DNA of 64,000 nucleotides from Acidimicrobiia bacterium. Lineage in GTDB: Bacteria > Actinomycetota > Acidimicrobiia > Acidimicrobiales > MedAcidi-G1. The notes beneath the pieces were generated by a model that worked only from the letters and a program-made list of their open reading frames with translations, did no database searches and was not told where the DNA came from. Of this stretch, positions 24,344 through 34,403 are shown piece after piece; within the stretch, counting starts at the first letter, position 1, and each line of letters begins with the position of its first letter. Made by a program: the position numbers and the translations under genes. Location: positions 735 to 64,734 of the forward strand of contig DUCC01000014.1 of the NCBI GenBank assembly GCA_012959995.1, given 5' to 3'.

Positions 24344-26413
24344 ATGGAACTCACCGGCCCCTGGCTCGCCCAAACCGCCAGCGACGCCCGCCGCCGAAGT
24401 TTCCCCCTTAACGACCTCGACGAAAGCGACTGGACCAAACTCCCCGTACCCGGACAATGGCGCTTCACCAAAGAATTCGCTGACCAAAACGGGCCCCTGC
24501 TCTACCGCACCCGTTTCAACGCCCCCGCCCCCACCAGCCAACAACGCAGCTGGCTAGAAATAGGCGGCATCTTCTCCCAAGGCGACATCTGGCTCGACGG
24601 CTCTTACCTGCAAGCCACCGAAGGCTATTTTTTTGGCCACACCATCGAAATAACCACCGCCCTAAAAACCCAAAACGAACACCTCCTGGCCATAGAAGTC
24701 ACCTCACCACCCCAAGCCCCCGCCGGCCAACAACGCACCCTCACCGGAACCACCCAACAAAACGGCAACCCCGGAGGTATCTGGCAACCCATCAGTATCC
24801 GCCAAACCGGCCCCATCTCCTTACTTCAACAACGCATCATCTGCACCGACGCCAACCCCACCGTGGCCAGCCTGGCCATCCGCGTCGTCGTAGACGCCGA
24901 CCAACCCCAACTAGCGGTATTCCACACCACCATCCTCGGCATAGACCACCGACACCAACAACCCCTCGCCGCCGGCCAAAACACCGTCGAATGGCCCATA
25001 CGCGTACCCCACCCACCGCTCTGGTGGCCCCACGAACTGGGCGACCAGCCCCTCCACCAAATAACCCTCGCCGTCACCGACCAACACGGAACCCCCAGCG
25101 ACCAAACCACCCAGCACATCGGGTTTCGCTCCATACGCATGCACCACCACCAATGGCGCATCAACGAACAAAGGCTCTTTTTGCGCGGCGCCAACCTTGG
25201 GCCCCTCAACAACAACCTCACCTCAATTAACGAAAAACAAGCCCAACAAGTAGTAACCCAAGCCCTTGAAGCCAACCTCAACCTGCTTCGCCTCGCCGGC
25301 CACATTGCCCACCCTGCCCTCTACACCGCATGCGACCAAGCCGGGCTACTCCTCTGGCAAGACATGCCACTACGCGGCGAATACCATCGATCAATACGCA
25401 GCCAAGCCACCCACCAAGCACGAGAAATGGTCAATCTGCTTGGCCATCACCCCTCCATCATCGTGTGGTGCGCCCACGACACCCCCGATGCCCCCGACAC
25501 CACCAAAGCCGCACCCCGGTCACTTGACCACCAAAAACCAACCTGGTCGCGAGCCGTTCTGGATCGATCAATACGCCGAGAAATTCAACGCAAAGACCCC
25601 TCACGGCCCGCACTTTCGCAATCCGGAATGCTGCCCAACCTGGCCAACTACCAAGAAGCCAACAGCCACCTTTGGTTCGGCTGGCACGACGGCCAAGTCA
25701 CCGACCTTGACCCCTACCTCAGCCACCGCCCCGGTGCCGGACGGTTCGTCTCTGCTTTTGGCAGCCACAGTGTGCCCAACCAACTCACCCCCGACCAAGC
25801 CAATTGGCCCACCCTTGACCCCGCACAACTCAACACCAGCAACGACCAACAACTCGACGTGCTACTTCGTCGGTTTCCCCCCGAAAATTTTACCGACCCC
25901 GCCGCTTGGGTAACCGCCACCCAACAACACCAAGCCCACTTACTCAAAACGCAAATAGAAATACTCCGTCGCAGAAAATACCGTCCGGTCGGCGGGTTTA
26001 CTTTTGACCAACTCTTAGCCACCGAACCAGCCACCAGCAGTAGCATCCTCAACCACCAAGGCCACCCCAAACCGGCCTACGCCGCAGTAACCGCGGCCTG
26101 CCAACCCACCCTCGTAATGGCCAACCCACTCGAAGCCACCTACACCAGCGACCAAACACTGACCACCAACATCACCGTGGTACACGACGGGCCTCAACCC
26201 CTCGGGTTGACCCGCATAACCGCCCAACTCACCTTTGGCGGCCAAACCCATACTTCAGTTTGGGAAGGCAACATCGACGCCGACCTAGTAATGCACATTG
26301 GCCAAATAACCCAAAATCTCACCGGACCCCCCGGACCCATCGAGCTCAAACTCCAACTCACCACTGACCAACTCACCACCACCAACCACTACCAAAGCAA
26401 CATTGCCACGTAA
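24344..26413 (+). CDS. GH2-fold protein lacking both catalytic glutamates (pseudo-glycosidase)
   Basis: A 689-residue protein with the order of a GH2 beta-mannosidase-like enzyme: jelly-roll (about 1-155), Ig-like domain (about 165-262), TIM barrel (about 263-560) and C-terminal beta domain. Barrel landmarks are present (LFLRGANLGP, NLLRLAGH, CDQAGLLLWQDM, HHPSIIVWC). However, the acid/base Asn-Glu that normally follows WxxxN is His378-Asp379 (WCAHDTP), and the nucleophile Glu of the SEFG motif is Ala471 (FVSAFGS). It should therefore be unable to cleave by the GH2 mechanism and may bind carbohydrate instead. No signal peptide. It precedes sdhC by 85 bases. Confidence 0.8.
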   Translation: MELTGPWLAQTASDARRRSFPLNDLDESDWTKLPVPGQWRFTKEFADQNGPLLYRTRFNAPAPTSQQRSWLEIGGIFSQGDIWLDGSYLQATEGYFFGHTIEITTALKTQNEHLLAIEVTSPPQAPAGQQRTLTGTTQQNGNPGGIWQPISIRQTGPISLLQQRIICTDANPTVASLAIRVVVDADQPQLAVFHTTILGIDHRHQQPLAAGQNTVEWPIRVPHPPLWWPHELGDQPLHQITLAVTDQHGTPSDQTTQHIGFRSIRMHHHQWRINEQRLFLRGANLGPLNNNLTSINEKQAQQVVTQALEANLNLLRLAGHIAHPALYTACDQAGLLLWQDMPLRGEYHRSIRSQATHQAREMVNLLGHHPSIIVWCAHDTPDAPDTTKAAPRSLDHQKPTWSRAVLDRSIRREIQRKDPSRPALSQSGMLPNLANYQEANSHLWFGWHDGQVTDLDPYLSHRPGAGRFVSAFGSHSVPNQLTPDQANWPTLDPAQLNTSNDQQLDVLLRRFPPENFTDPAAWVTATQQHQAHLLKTQIEILRRRKYRPVGGFTFDQLLATEPATSSSILNHQGHPKPAYAAVTAACQPTLVMANPLEATYTSDQTLTTNITVVHDGPQPLGLTRITAQLTFGGQTHTSVWEGNIDADLVMHIGQITQNLTGPPGPIELKLQLTTDQLTTTNHYQSNIAT

Positions 26414-26498
26414 CTCCAGCGCCGAGGTGGCCACCATGCGACAAAGCCCGGTACCGTAAGCGCCAAACTGCTGTACACCCCCAACCCAAGGTAAACCC

Positions 26499-27338
26499 AT
26501 GGCGCAAACCCCCAACCAGCGTTACCGCGTAGCCCCACTACGGTCCCGCAAAAAAAGCTGGCCCTTCCCTCTCAACATTTACCAAACAGCAGTCGGCCGG
26601 AAATGGGTAATGGCCCTCACCGGCATGGGGCTCATTGGCTTCGTGCTCATTCACATGATCGGCAACCTTCACGTCTACGAAGGCCCCGCCCGCATGCACG
26701 AATACGCCGAAACGCTCCGCACCCTTGGCGGTGGCCTCATGCCCCGCGGCCTCGTGCTTTGGCTCATGCGTCTTGGACTCCTGGCAATGTTTGGCCTCCA
26801 CTTGCACTCCGCCATCACCCTCAAAAACATGTCCGAAAACTCCAGCGAACAATCCACCCTGGTGGGCGGAGCCAAAAAATACGCCGGAGGCCGCGACCAC
26901 TTGGCCGCCAACTACGCCAGCCGCACCATGCGCTGGACCGGGCCCATCATCGCCCTTTACCTTTTTTACCATTTAGCCGACCTGACCTGGGGTTGGTGGC
27001 TAGGCGACAAGTTCGTGTCTGGCGACCCCTACCACAACGTCACCCAATCCCTCTCCAACCTGCCCGTAGCCATCCTCTACATCGTGGCCAACATCGCCCT
27101 AGCCCTACACATCTTTCACGGGGCATGGTCCATGTTTCAAAGCCTCGGCATCAATAGCCCCCGCTACAACCACCTGCGCCGCGGCCTGGCCGCCACGTTG
27201 GCTGGCTTGATTTTGATCGGAAACCTCTCGTTTCCTCTCCTCACTCAAACCGGGCTCATCTCTGAAGAAAATAGAGAATGCCCCATCAACGAAACCACGG
27301 GCTTGGCCTGTTTAGTCCAACAAGCGCAAGGACACTGA
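26499..27338 (+). CDS. sdhC: Succinate dehydrogenase cytochrome b subunit
   Basis: A 279-residue integral membrane protein of the b558 type (one subunit carrying both hemes, as in Bacillus SdhC and Wolinella FrdC). Five hydrophobic segments (about 36-56, 82-103, 150-168, 190-212, 233-253) carry His residues expected to ligate heme ([31 protein letters not shown]). It anchors SdhA/B and passes electrons to quinone. It is the first gene of sdhCAB, one base before sdhA. Confidence 0.9.
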   Translation: MAQTPNQRYRVAPLRSRKKSWPFPLNIYQTAVGRKWVMALTGMGLIGFVLIHMIGNLHVYEGPARMHEYAETLRTLGGGLMPRGLVLWLMRLGLLAMFGLHLHSAITLKNMSENSSEQSTLVGGAKKYAGGRDHLAANYASRTMRWTGPIIALYLFYHLADLTWGWWLGDKFVSGDPYHNVTQSLSNLPVAILYIVANIALALHIFHGAWSMFQSLGINSPRYNHLRRGLAATLAGLILIGNLSFPLLTQTGLISEENRECPINETTGLACLVQQAQGH

Positions 27339-27339
27339 A

Positions 27340-29262
27340 ATGAACCCCCTAATTAACGCCAAAGTCCCCGCCGGCGACATCGCCGAAAAATGGGAAAACC
27401 ACAAGTTCTCCATGAACCTGGTTAACCCCAGCAACAAACGGAAATTCGAAATCATCGTGGTAGGCACCGGCCTGGCCGGAGCCGCCGCCGCCGCCACCCT
27501 CGGCGAGCTGGGCTACAAAGTCAAAGCCTTCACCTTCCACGACAGCCCCCGGCGCGCCCACAGCATCGCCGCCCAAGGAGGTATCAACGCCGCCAAAAAT
27601 TACACCAACGACGGCGACTCCGTACACCGACTGTTCTACGACACCGTCAAAGGCGGCGACTACCGCTCACGCGAAGCCAACGTACATCGCCTGGCCGAAG
27701 TATCAGTAAACATCATCGACCAAGCCACCGCCCAAGGCGTACCCTTTGCCCGCGACTACGGGGGTCTCCTAGACAACCGCTCCTTCGGCGGCGCCCAAGT
27801 ATCGCGAACCTTTTACGCCCGCGGACAAACCGGCCAACAACTACTCATCGGCGCCTACTCCGCCCTCATGCGCCAAGTAGCCGCCGGCACCGTAGAACTC
27901 CACAGTCGCGCCGAACTCCTCGACGTCGTCACCAAAGACGGCCAAACCTGCGGCATCGTCACCCGAGACCTCATCAGCGGCGAAGTAACCCCCCACTCCG
28001 CCCACGCCGTAGTCCTCGCCACCGGCGGATACGGCAACGTGTACTTTTTGTCCACCAACGCCATGATGTGCAACGTCACCGCCGCCTGGCGAGCCCACCG
28101 CAAAGGCGCCCTCTTCGCCAACCCCTGCTACACCCAAATCCACCCCACCTGCATTCCAGCCAGCGACGACTTCCAATCCAAACTGACCCTCATGTCAGAA
28201 TCGTTACGCAACGACGGACGCATTTGGGTACCCAACGGCAAAGCCGACAGCCGAAGCGCCGCCGACATTCCCGAAACCGAACGCGACTATTACCTAGAAC
28301 GCAAATACCCGGCCTTCGGCAACCTGGTGCCCCGCGACGTCGCCTCCCGAAACGCCAAAACCGTAGTCGACGAAGGCCACGGCGTAGGCCCCCTCGCCAA
28401 CGGCGTCTACCTTGATTTCTCCGCCGCCATCGCCCGCGACGGCCTCGACGCCATCTCAGAAAAATACGGCAACCTCTTCGACATGTACCAACGCATCACC
28501 GGAGAAAACCCCTACCAAACCCCCATGCGCATCTACCCCGCCACCCACTACACCATGGGCGGCCTCTGGGTGGACTACAACTTGATGACCAACGTTGAAG
28601 GCCTCTACGCCATTGGCGAAGCCAACTTCTCGGACCACGGAGCCAACCGCCTCGGAGCCAGCGCCCTCATGCAAGGCCTGGCCGACGGCTACTTCGTACT
28701 GCCCTACACCATCGGCGACGGCCTTGCCGGCCAACTCGGCAACGACCCGGTACCCACCAGCGACCCCGTATTCACCCAAGCAGTAGCCGGCATCAACGAC
28801 ACCAACCGTCGCTGGCTAGCCACCAACGGCACCAAATCGGTTGACCACTACCACCGAGAACTCGGCCGCATCGTCTGGGATAACATCGGCATGGCCCGCA
28901 ACAAAGCCGGCCTCCAACAAGCGGTCACCGACATCCCTGCCCTCAAAGAGGAATACCATAAAAACGTGCGGGTGCTCGGCAGTGCCGACACCCTTAACCA
29001 GTCCCTTGAAAAAGCAGGGCGAGTAGCAGACTTCTTTGAACTCGCTGAACTTATGGCCCGAGACGCCCTACAACGAGAAGAATCCTGCGGCGGACACTTC
29101 CGCGACGAATACCAAACCGCAGAAGGCGAAGCACAACGCGACGACGAAAACTTCGCTCACGTAGCAGCCTGGGAATGGAACGGCGAAGGAACCGACCCCA
29201 CCCGGCACCAAGAAGAACTTACCTTTGACAACGTGGCGCTCTCGCAGCGTTCATACAAATAA
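27340..29262 (+). CDS. sdhA: Succinate dehydrogenase flavoprotein subunit
   Basis: A 640-residue FAD enzyme that oxidises succinate to fumarate. [12 protein letters not shown] (40-51) is the dinucleotide fold; His74 in [11 protein letters not shown] is the covalent FAD attachment site; HPTCIP, GGLWVD and [11 protein letters not shown] mark the active-site and FAD regions. The 30-residue N-terminal extension is usual in the b558-linked actinobacterial type. Sits between sdhC and sdhB. Confidence 0.95.
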   Translation: MNPLINAKVPAGDIAEKWENHKFSMNLVNPSNKRKFEIIVVGTGLAGAAAAATLGELGYKVKAFTFHDSPRRAHSIAAQGGINAAKNYTNDGDSVHRLFYDTVKGGDYRSREANVHRLAEVSVNIIDQATAQGVPFARDYGGLLDNRSFGGAQVSRTFYARGQTGQQLLIGAYSALMRQVAAGTVELHSRAELLDVVTKDGQTCGIVTRDLISGEVTPHSAHAVVLATGGYGNVYFLSTNAMMCNVTAAWRAHRKGALFANPCYTQIHPTCIPASDDFQSKLTLMSESLRNDGRIWVPNGKADSRSAADIPETERDYYLERKYPAFGNLVPRDVASRNAKTVVDEGHGVGPLANGVYLDFSAAIARDGLDAISEKYGNLFDMYQRITGENPYQTPMRIYPATHYTMGGLWVDYNLMTNVEGLYAIGEANFSDHGANRLGASALMQGLADGYFVLPYTIGDGLAGQLGNDPVPTSDPVFTQAVAGINDTNRRWLATNGTKSVDHYHRELGRIVWDNIGMARNKAGLQQAVTDIPALKEEYHKNVRVLGSADTLNQSLEKAGRVADFFELAELMARDALQREESCGGHFRDEYQTAEGEAQRDDENFAHVAAWEWNGEGTDPTRHQEELTFDNVALSQRSYK

Positions 29263-29276
29263 GCGAGGAGAACAAC

Positions 29277-30059
29277 ATGTCAGGAACCACCGGAGAAATC
29301 ATCAACGTCACCATCAAAGTGTGGCGCCAAGACGGCCCCAACAGCGAAGGCCGCTTCGAAACCCACCCACAAGCCATCACCACCGATGCTTCATTCCTAG
29401 AAATGCTGGACCTTCTCAACGAACACCTCAACGACCAAGGCCACGAACCCATCGCTTTTGAATCCGACTGCCGAGAAGGCATCTGCGGAACCTGCGGCGT
29501 CATGATCAACGGGCGAGCCCACGGACCACAAAAAGCCACCGCCACCTGTCAACTCCATATGCGAGAGTTTGCCGACGGCGACGAAATTGTAATCGAACCC
29601 TTCCGAGCAGCTGGCTTTCCGATAATTCGCGACCTCGCCGTAGACCGCTCACCACTGGACCGCATTATTGAATCCGGCGGCTACATCACCGTCAACACCG
29701 GCGCCGCTTCCGACGCCAACCTGACCCCAGTACCCAAAGAAGCCTCCGACCAAGCCTTCGATGCCGCCGCCTGCATCGGCTGCGGGGCATGCATCGCCGC
29801 CTGCCCCAACTCAGCCGGCCAACTCTTTACCTCAGCCAAAATCGGCCACCTGAACCTCTTGCCTCAGGGCCAAGCCGAGCGCTGGAAGCGCACCGAATCC
29901 ATGGTGGAAACCATGGAAGAATTCTTCGGATCGTGCACCAACCACGGCGAATGCTCCGAAGCCTGCCCCAAAGAAATCAGCTTGGACTTCATTGCTTTCA
30001 TGAACCGTGACTACCTCAAAGCCAAGGTAAAAAACCGGGCGCTCACCGGACAAAAATAA
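29277..30059 (+). CDS. sdhB: Succinate dehydrogenase iron-sulfur subunit
   Basis: A 260-residue electron carrier. The N-terminal ferredoxin domain has CREGICGTCG with a later ATC for the [2Fe-2S] cluster; the C-terminal domain has CIGCGACIAACPN and CTNHGECSEACPKE for the [4Fe-4S] and [3Fe-4S] clusters. A GAGGAG site precedes the ATG, 14 bases after sdhA. It completes sdhCAB (complex II). Confidence 0.95.
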   Translation: MSGTTGEIINVTIKVWRQDGPNSEGRFETHPQAITTDASFLEMLDLLNEHLNDQGHEPIAFESDCREGICGTCGVMINGRAHGPQKATATCQLHMREFADGDEIVIEPFRAAGFPIIRDLAVDRSPLDRIIESGGYITVNTGAASDANLTPVPKEASDQAFDAAACIGCGACIAACPNSAGQLFTSAKIGHLNLLPQGQAERWKRTESMVETMEEFFGSCTNHGECSEACPKEISLDFIAFMNRDYLKAKVKNRALTGQK

Positions 30060-30752
30060 ACGCCGTCCCAGCGAAGTTTGCCAAAAGCCGCAGGCAAATC
30101 GGGATGTTTGTCCCTAACAGAAACCCGCCGTGCGTCGCAGCCTTACAAGAACTAAACCCTTGGAGGAACTATGCGTAAACAAACCCGAACCCCTTTGCTG
30201 TCTTTTTAGCTTTAGTGCTTGCCGTAACGGCATACACAAGTTTCCCCAGTTGATGTTGCTAAGCGGTTCCCCCCCCTCGACCAGCCGTACTTTGTTGACA
30301 CCATCAACATCGCTCCTGGTGGGCGGCACTCCGTGCTGGTGCAACCCGATACCCCCGGAGGAGGGTTTTTGTGTTTAAAAACATTTGACCCCTTGACAGA
30401 TCGTTCAAGTGGCGCGAAGGTAATGGCATCACCTTGCAGTCAGGTGGGGTGGTGAACAACACGACCGTAGCGACGAGCGATAGGAGGAGCGCATATGCAA
30501 TCCACCAAGAACCGCCGTCGACGTCGTGCCCCACCAAGCAGGTGAGTAGGGTTTTGACCGAACCGGTCCCCTCACGTTCTCGCAAACCAAACCCCACCAT
30601 GGGTTACGGAGAACGCTGACGAGAGACGATCCAGTCAACAACTCGCAGAAACGGCGCTTCACACCGTCGCCCACCTTCGGGAACCCGGACCGTGTGAGGC
30701 GTCGTTTCGCGTCTCACTAATTGTGCTTCGGTGTCGAACACCGAGTCACAAG
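30060..30752. other. Gene-poor interval with broken mini-ORFs and odd base composition
   Basis: About 690 bases with no intact gene. Unlike its surroundings the top strand is not C-rich: 30421-30480 holds 20 G and 14 C, whereas 31021-31080 holds 14 G and 25 C. Three good SD-ATG pairs lead only to very short frames: GGAGG before ATG 30171 (12 codons), AGGAGG before ATG 30495 (16 codons) and GGAGG before ATG 30771 (7 codons). A perfect 7-bp hairpin, TCGGTGT-CGA-ACACCGA, lies at 30728-30744. No match to tmRNA, RNase P RNA or SRP RNA landmarks was seen. It reads as remnants of an imported or decayed gene group. Confidence 0.5.
30171..30455 (+). pseudogene. Decayed exported-protein gene, possibly multicopper-oxidase-related
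   Basis: ATG at 30171 behind GGAGGAACT opens a signal-peptide-like start (MRKQTRTPLLSF) that hits TAG after 12 codons. Adding one T in the T5 run would continue it as a hydrophobic core (LALVLAVTAYT). The original frame is open again from about 30228 to the TGA at 30453 and contains VDTINIAPGGRHSVLVQ followed by PDTPG, which recalls the domain-2 segment of multicopper oxidases (VDT..IAPG.R..VLV..). The histidine copper motif that should follow is absent. The family suggestion is weak. Confidence 0.35.
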
Positions 30753-31586
30753 TTAATCGGTGGAGGAAAAATGAGCCAGAAGACGAGGGAGTAAATCCGG
30801 CAAGGCGGCATCGGGCAGTTCGTGGCCGAGGTCTTCGACCAGCCACAATTCAGCCCCTAGGATGCCTTCCAGAAAAGCAGTGGCATGCCCCACCGGAAAC
30901 ACCGGGTCCGCCGTGCCATGCACCACCAAAGTCCGCACCGATATTTCACCCAGACGATCCAAACGCGAAGGCGACGAATTAACCGCCGGTCCATGACCAG
31001 ACTCCGGATACCAACAACTCCGCACCTCGGCATCAGCGCGCAGCACCGCAGCCTCCTCCTCAAAGGGATAACGAGAACCCGCCAACAAACGATCAAGCTC
31101 CACCACCCAAGACACCTTGTCAACATGACTCACCGGAGGCGGAGAAAAAAGCCGCTCCGCCATGCAATCCACCAAAGTATCCTCCGCCGGCGGCAAACGC
31201 TCATCACCCAAACCCGGCGACGACCCCACCAACGTCAACGACCGCACCCGCTCCGGGTAGTCCAACGCCAAAACCTGGCCCACCATGCCGCCCATAGACC
31301 GACCCACCACATGAGCGGACACTAAACCCTCACCATCGAGCACCCCCACCGCATCGGCCGCTAAATCTTCCAAGGTGTAACCCACCGACGACGGCACCTT
31401 GGTCGACAAGCCACTATCTCGCGTATCAAAACGCACCACCCGATACCCAGCCGCCACCAAAGGATCAATCAAACCCGGTGACCAACGGGTACACGGAGAA
31501 TCCGCCCCCGCCAACAACAGCACCGACTGGCCATCCACCGGGCCAAAAGACTCCACATGCAGTTCAATATTTAGGTCATCGCTCAC
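30753..31586 (-). CDS. Alpha/beta-fold hydrolase
   Basis: A 277-residue hydrolase. Nucleophile elbow GRSMGGM, acid VHGTADPVFP and base DLGHELP form the expected Ser-Asp-His triad; the oxyanion region and FDTRDSGLS resemble the TAP/epoxide-esterase group. There is no signal peptide. The GTG at 31586, eight bases after TAACCT, gives a normal N-terminus; the open frame to 31784 runs into the divergent thioesterase gene and is not conserved. Substrate unknown. Confidence 0.82.
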   Translation of the reverse strand: MSDDLNIELHVESFGPVDGQSVLLLAGADSPCTRWSPGLIDPLVAAGYRVVRFDTRDSGLSTKVPSSVGYTLEDLAADAVGVLDGEGLVSAHVVGRSMGGMVGQVLALDYPERVRSLTLVGSSPGLGDERLPPAEDTLVDCMAERLFSPPPVSHVDKVSWVVELDRLLAGSRYPFEEEAAVLRADAEVRSCWYPESGHGPAVNSSPSRLDRLGEISVRTLVVHGTADPVFPVGHATAFLEGILGAELWLVEDLGHELPDAALPDLLPRLLAHFSSTD

Positions 31587-31596
31587 GGCGCCGAAG

Positions 31597-31609
31597 GTTA
31601 CCCGGTAAC
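31597..31609. promoter_or_regulatory. Perfect palindrome in a divergent promoter
   Basis: GTTACC-C-GGTAAC lies midway between the hydrolase and thioesterase genes and overlaps the likely -10 box of the hydrolase gene (31595-31600). Confidence 0.3.
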
Positions 31610-31612
31610 GGC

Positions 31613-31618
31613 TAGCGT
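31613..31618 (+). promoter_or_regulatory. -10 box TAGCGT, possible leaderless promoter of the thioesterase
   Basis: TAGCGT is 7 bases before an in-frame GTG at 31626 but only one base before the ATG at 31620. If transcription starts in the usual place, the protein begins at GTG 31626, two residues shorter. Confidence 0.4.
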
Positions 31619-31619
31619 C

Positions 31620-32033
31620 ATGGACGTGCACCACCAACACCCCATAAAAGTCCGCTTCTACGAACTCGACCCCTACGGGCACCTCAACCACTCGGTCTAC
31701 GTGCAACTCTTCGAAACCGGCCGGGTTGAACTCCTCGACCAAATAGGCCTCGGGCTTCACGCCTTGCAAGACCAGGGCTACCAATTTGTGGTCTCAAAAA
31801 TAGAAACAAAGTTTTTAGCACCCGGCGTCGGCGGCGATGAACTCATCATCGAAACCAGCCTGGCCGAAATGCGACGAGCGTCATCTCGTTGGCATCAACG
31901 CATCCTGCGCGGCGACGACGTGCTGGCCACCCAAGAAGTATTAGCCGCCGTCACCAACGACCAAGGCCGCCCCGTACGCTGCCCCGATTTCATCACCAAC
32001 GCATTGCTCCCCTACTTAGCCGACCCCAAATGA
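31620..32033 (+). CDS. Acyl-CoA thioesterase, hotdog fold (YbgC/FadM type)
   Basis: A 137-residue (135 from GTG 31626) single-hotdog thioesterase that hydrolyses acyl-CoA. RFYELDPYGHLNHSVYVQLF carries the catalytic Asp and the G-H-x-N motif of the 4-hydroxybenzoyl-CoA thioesterase family, and FETGRVELL begins the central helix. The stop overlaps the DUF368 start by ATGA, so the two are co-translated. Chain-length preference is unknown. Confidence 0.85.
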   Translation: MDVHHQHPIKVRFYELDPYGHLNHSVYVQLFETGRVELLDQIGLGLHALQDQGYQFVVSKIETKFLAPGVGGDELIIETSLAEMRRASSRWHQRILRGDDVLATQEVLAAVTNDQGRPVRCPDFITNALLPYLADPK

Positions 32034-32950
32034 GCAACAAACGCAACACCCTCCTCACCCGAATAGCCCAAGGCGGGCTCATGGGTGCCGCCAACACCGT
32101 GCCCGGGGTTTCCGGCGGCACGCTGGCCCTAATGTTCGGGTTCTACGAACGACTCATCAATGCCCTTCGCGACGGAGCCCACGCCGCCACCCAAGTGCTC
32201 CGAGGGGACCTAAAAGGCGCCCTAGCTAGCCTCAAAGCCGTGGAATGGAGCCTGCTCCTTCCCCTACTCGTCGGCGCCGGTGCCGTAGTAATCGCAGTAG
32301 CCGGGCCCCTCGAAAGAAGCCTCGAAACCCACCCCGAAAACATGGCCGGCCTCTTTCTGGGCTTAGTCATCGGTTCACTCATCATCTCTTGGCGGCTCAT
32401 GCCCACCTGGAACCCTCGCCTACTCGCCGTAGTAACCCTTGTCGGAGCCGCCGTATTTGCCGGTTTAGGGTGGCAAAGCGGGCCACTCAACGACCCCTCG
32501 CCCCTGCTGCTTTTCGCCGCCGGAGCCATCGCCATCTGCGCCATGATCCTGCCCGGCCTCTCCGGATCATTTTTACTCCTCATGTTCGGCCTCTACGAAG
32601 CCGTACTAACCATGGTTGACCAACGCCTCATCGGCGACCTGGTCATCTTCGGCCTTGGAGCTGCCCTCGGCCTCGCCGCCTTCGCCACCCTGCTCAGCCG
32701 CCTCTTAAAACGCCACCACGACCCCATGTTGGCCGTCCTACTCGGCCTCATGGTGGGTTCGCTACGCGTGCTTTGGCCCTGGCCCCACGGGGTGGGTTAC
32801 ACCAGCCCCACCGGCGCCCAAACCTTCGACGGCACCGGGTTACAGTGGCCCACCCAAGGCATCACCCTGTGGCCACTCCTATTGGCCGGAGGGGCGCTCA
32901 TGGTGGTACTCGGCGTAGATGCCCTAGCCAGTCGCCAAAACAAGGCTTAA
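32030..32950 (+). CDS. DUF368 membrane protein
   Basis: A 306-residue protein of the DUF368 family, about eight hydrophobic segments. The family signature GAANTVPGVSGGTLALMFGFYE lies at the N-terminus and is echoed in the second half by ILPGLSGSFLLLMFGLYE, showing an internal duplication. DUF368/PopT-type proteins have been linked to flipping of undecaprenyl phosphate in other bacteria; here the role is inferred from family only. The start is fixed by the ATGA overlap with the thioesterase gene. Confidence 0.88.
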   Translation: MSNKRNTLLTRIAQGGLMGAANTVPGVSGGTLALMFGFYERLINALRDGAHAATQVLRGDLKGALASLKAVEWSLLLPLLVGAGAVVIAVAGPLERSLETHPENMAGLFLGLVIGSLIISWRLMPTWNPRLLAVVTLVGAAVFAGLGWQSGPLNDPSPLLLFAAGAIAICAMILPGLSGSFLLLMFGLYEAVLTMVDQRLIGDLVIFGLGAALGLAAFATLLSRLLKRHHDPMLAVLLGLMVGSLRVLWPWPHGVGYTSPTGAQTFDGTGLQWPTQGITLWPLLLAGGALMVVLGVDALASRQNKA

Positions 32951-32953
32951 GCC

Positions 32954-33316
32954 ATGCCCCAGTTTCTTAGCCCCCAATGGCTTACTGCCCTTAACCAAGC
33001 AGCAACCCAACACCCCGGCCTCGACGACCACCAAAAGCCCCTCACCGTGGGCTACCGAATCACCGATGGGCCCCACTGGTGCATCGCCTTTACCCCCGGA
33101 GCGGTACAAGTTCTGACCGACCCAACCCCCGACCAAGACGTTTGGTTCATCACCGATCGCCACACGGCAAGCCAAATGGCCGCCGGGACACTCGACCCCC
33201 TAGCCGCCATCATCGACGGCTCCATGACCCTGGGCGGCGACCCACGACGGCTCACCGAAAACCAAGCGGTAGCCGACCAACTCAGTAGCCTGCTGGCCGA
33301 CGTACCCCAGGACTAG
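32954..33316 (+). CDS. SCP2 sterol-carrier-type lipid-binding protein
   Basis: A 120-residue soluble protein with the SCP2 fold pattern: WCIAFTPGAVQV, then DVWFITDRHTASQMAAGTLDPLAAIIDGSMTLGGD, then a C-terminal helix. Such domains bind lipids or acyl-CoA. Three bases separate it from the DUF368 gene, and thioesterase-DUF368-SCP2 looks like one lipid-related operon. Confidence 0.75.
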   Translation: MPQFLSPQWLTALNQAATQHPGLDDHQKPLTVGYRITDGPHWCIAFTPGAVQVLTDPTPDQDVWFITDRHTASQMAAGTLDPLAAIIDGSMTLGGDPRRLTENQAVADQLSSLLADVPQD

Positions 33317-33337
33317 ACAGCCCTAAAACTTGTTGCC

Positions 33338-34327
33338 TTAAATAAGGCCCAAGCCCCGCACCATGTCACGCTCTTCAGCTAACTCGCCCACCGAAGCATC
33401 AATACGGGCCTGAGAAAACTCGTCAATTTCTAAACCCTGCACAATGGACCATTGGCCATCAGCACACGTGGTGGGGAAACCCACAATCAAACCCTCCGGC
33501 ACGCCATAACTGCCGTCAGACGGCACACCCATAGAAACCCAATCGTTTTCCGGCGTACCCAACACCCAATCATGTACGTGGTCAATTGCTGCGTTAGCTG
33601 CCGAAGCGGCACTCGAAGCCCCACGTGCTTCAATAATGGCCGCTCCCCGTTGCTGCACCGTAGGGATGAACTGACTCTCCAACCACGCTTGATCATCAAT
33701 GGTGCCAGCCACCGAAACACCGTTTACCTCAGCATGCACCAAATCTGGATACTGAGTAGCAGAATGGTTACCCCAAATAGTCATACGATTTACCTCAGTG
33801 GAAGCCACCCCCAACTTGGCCGACGCTTGAGACAACGCCCGGTTGTGATCCAAACGCATCATGGCCGTAAAACGCTCATCAGGAACATCCGGCGCATTGT
33901 TCATAGCGATCAAACAGTTGGTGTTCGCCGGGTTACCCACCACCAGCACCCGCAAATCATCGTCGGCATGGTCGTTCAAAGCCTTGCCCTGTGTGGTGAA
34001 AATAGCACCGTTCGCTTCTAACAAATCCTGGCGCTCCATGCCCTTCGTCCGGGGACGAGAACCCACCAACATGGCCACCCCAGCGCCCGCAAAAGCAACG
34101 TTGGGGTCATCACTAAGCACCATGGAATCCAACAACGGGAAAGCACAATCGTCGAGCTCCATAGCCACACCCTCTAAGGCCCCCATGGCAGGCGGGATCT
34201 CTAACATTTGCAAAATCACCGGTTGATCAGAACCCAAAAGCTGCCCACTGGCAATACGAAAAATCAAGTTGTAGCCAATGTTTCCAGCGGCTCCGGTAAC
34301 AGCGACACGAATAGGGTTCTTACTCAC
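33338..34327 (-). CDS. mdh: Malate dehydrogenase
   Basis: A 329-residue NAD enzyme interconverting malate and oxaloacetate. [12 protein letters not shown] (9-20) is the nucleotide site; [15 protein letters not shown] is the substrate loop with Arg residues; RLDHNRA and [13 protein letters not shown] hold the catalytic Asp and His. The substrate loop PRTKGMERQ is typical of the class that resembles cytosolic Mdh. GTG start with CAGGAG 7 bases upstream. Works with icd, sucCD and sdhCAB in this window. Confidence 0.95.
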   Translation of the reverse strand: MSKNPIRVAVTGAAGNIGYNLIFRIASGQLLGSDQPVILQMLEIPPAMGALEGVAMELDDCAFPLLDSMVLSDDPNVAFAGAGVAMLVGSRPRTKGMERQDLLEANGAIFTTQGKALNDHADDDLRVLVVGNPANTNCLIAMNNAPDVPDERFTAMMRLDHNRALSQASAKLGVASTEVNRMTIWGNHSATQYPDLVHAEVNGVSVAGTIDDQAWLESQFIPTVQQRGAAIIEARGASSAASAANAAIDHVHDWVLGTPENDWVSMGVPSDGSYGVPEGLIVGFPTTCADGQWSIVQGLEIDEFSQARIDASVGELAEERDMVRGLGLI

Positions 34328-34403
34328 AAAAAGCTCCTGATTTTGAAGGCCAGCACCAGCCGGCAGGTATCTCTTGAGGGTACCGTCAGACCCCGGTCGT
34401 TGG

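Noticed and set aside
30304-30600. Minus-strand 98-codon frame with a hydrophobic stretch
   Set aside because: It has no ribosome site or TANNNT box and lies in the odd-composition interval; no family resemblance.
30060-30752. tmRNA, RNase P RNA or SRP RNA in the gene-poor interval
   Set aside because: The universal landmarks of these RNAs (for example the RNase P GAGGAAAGTCC core) are absent on both strands.
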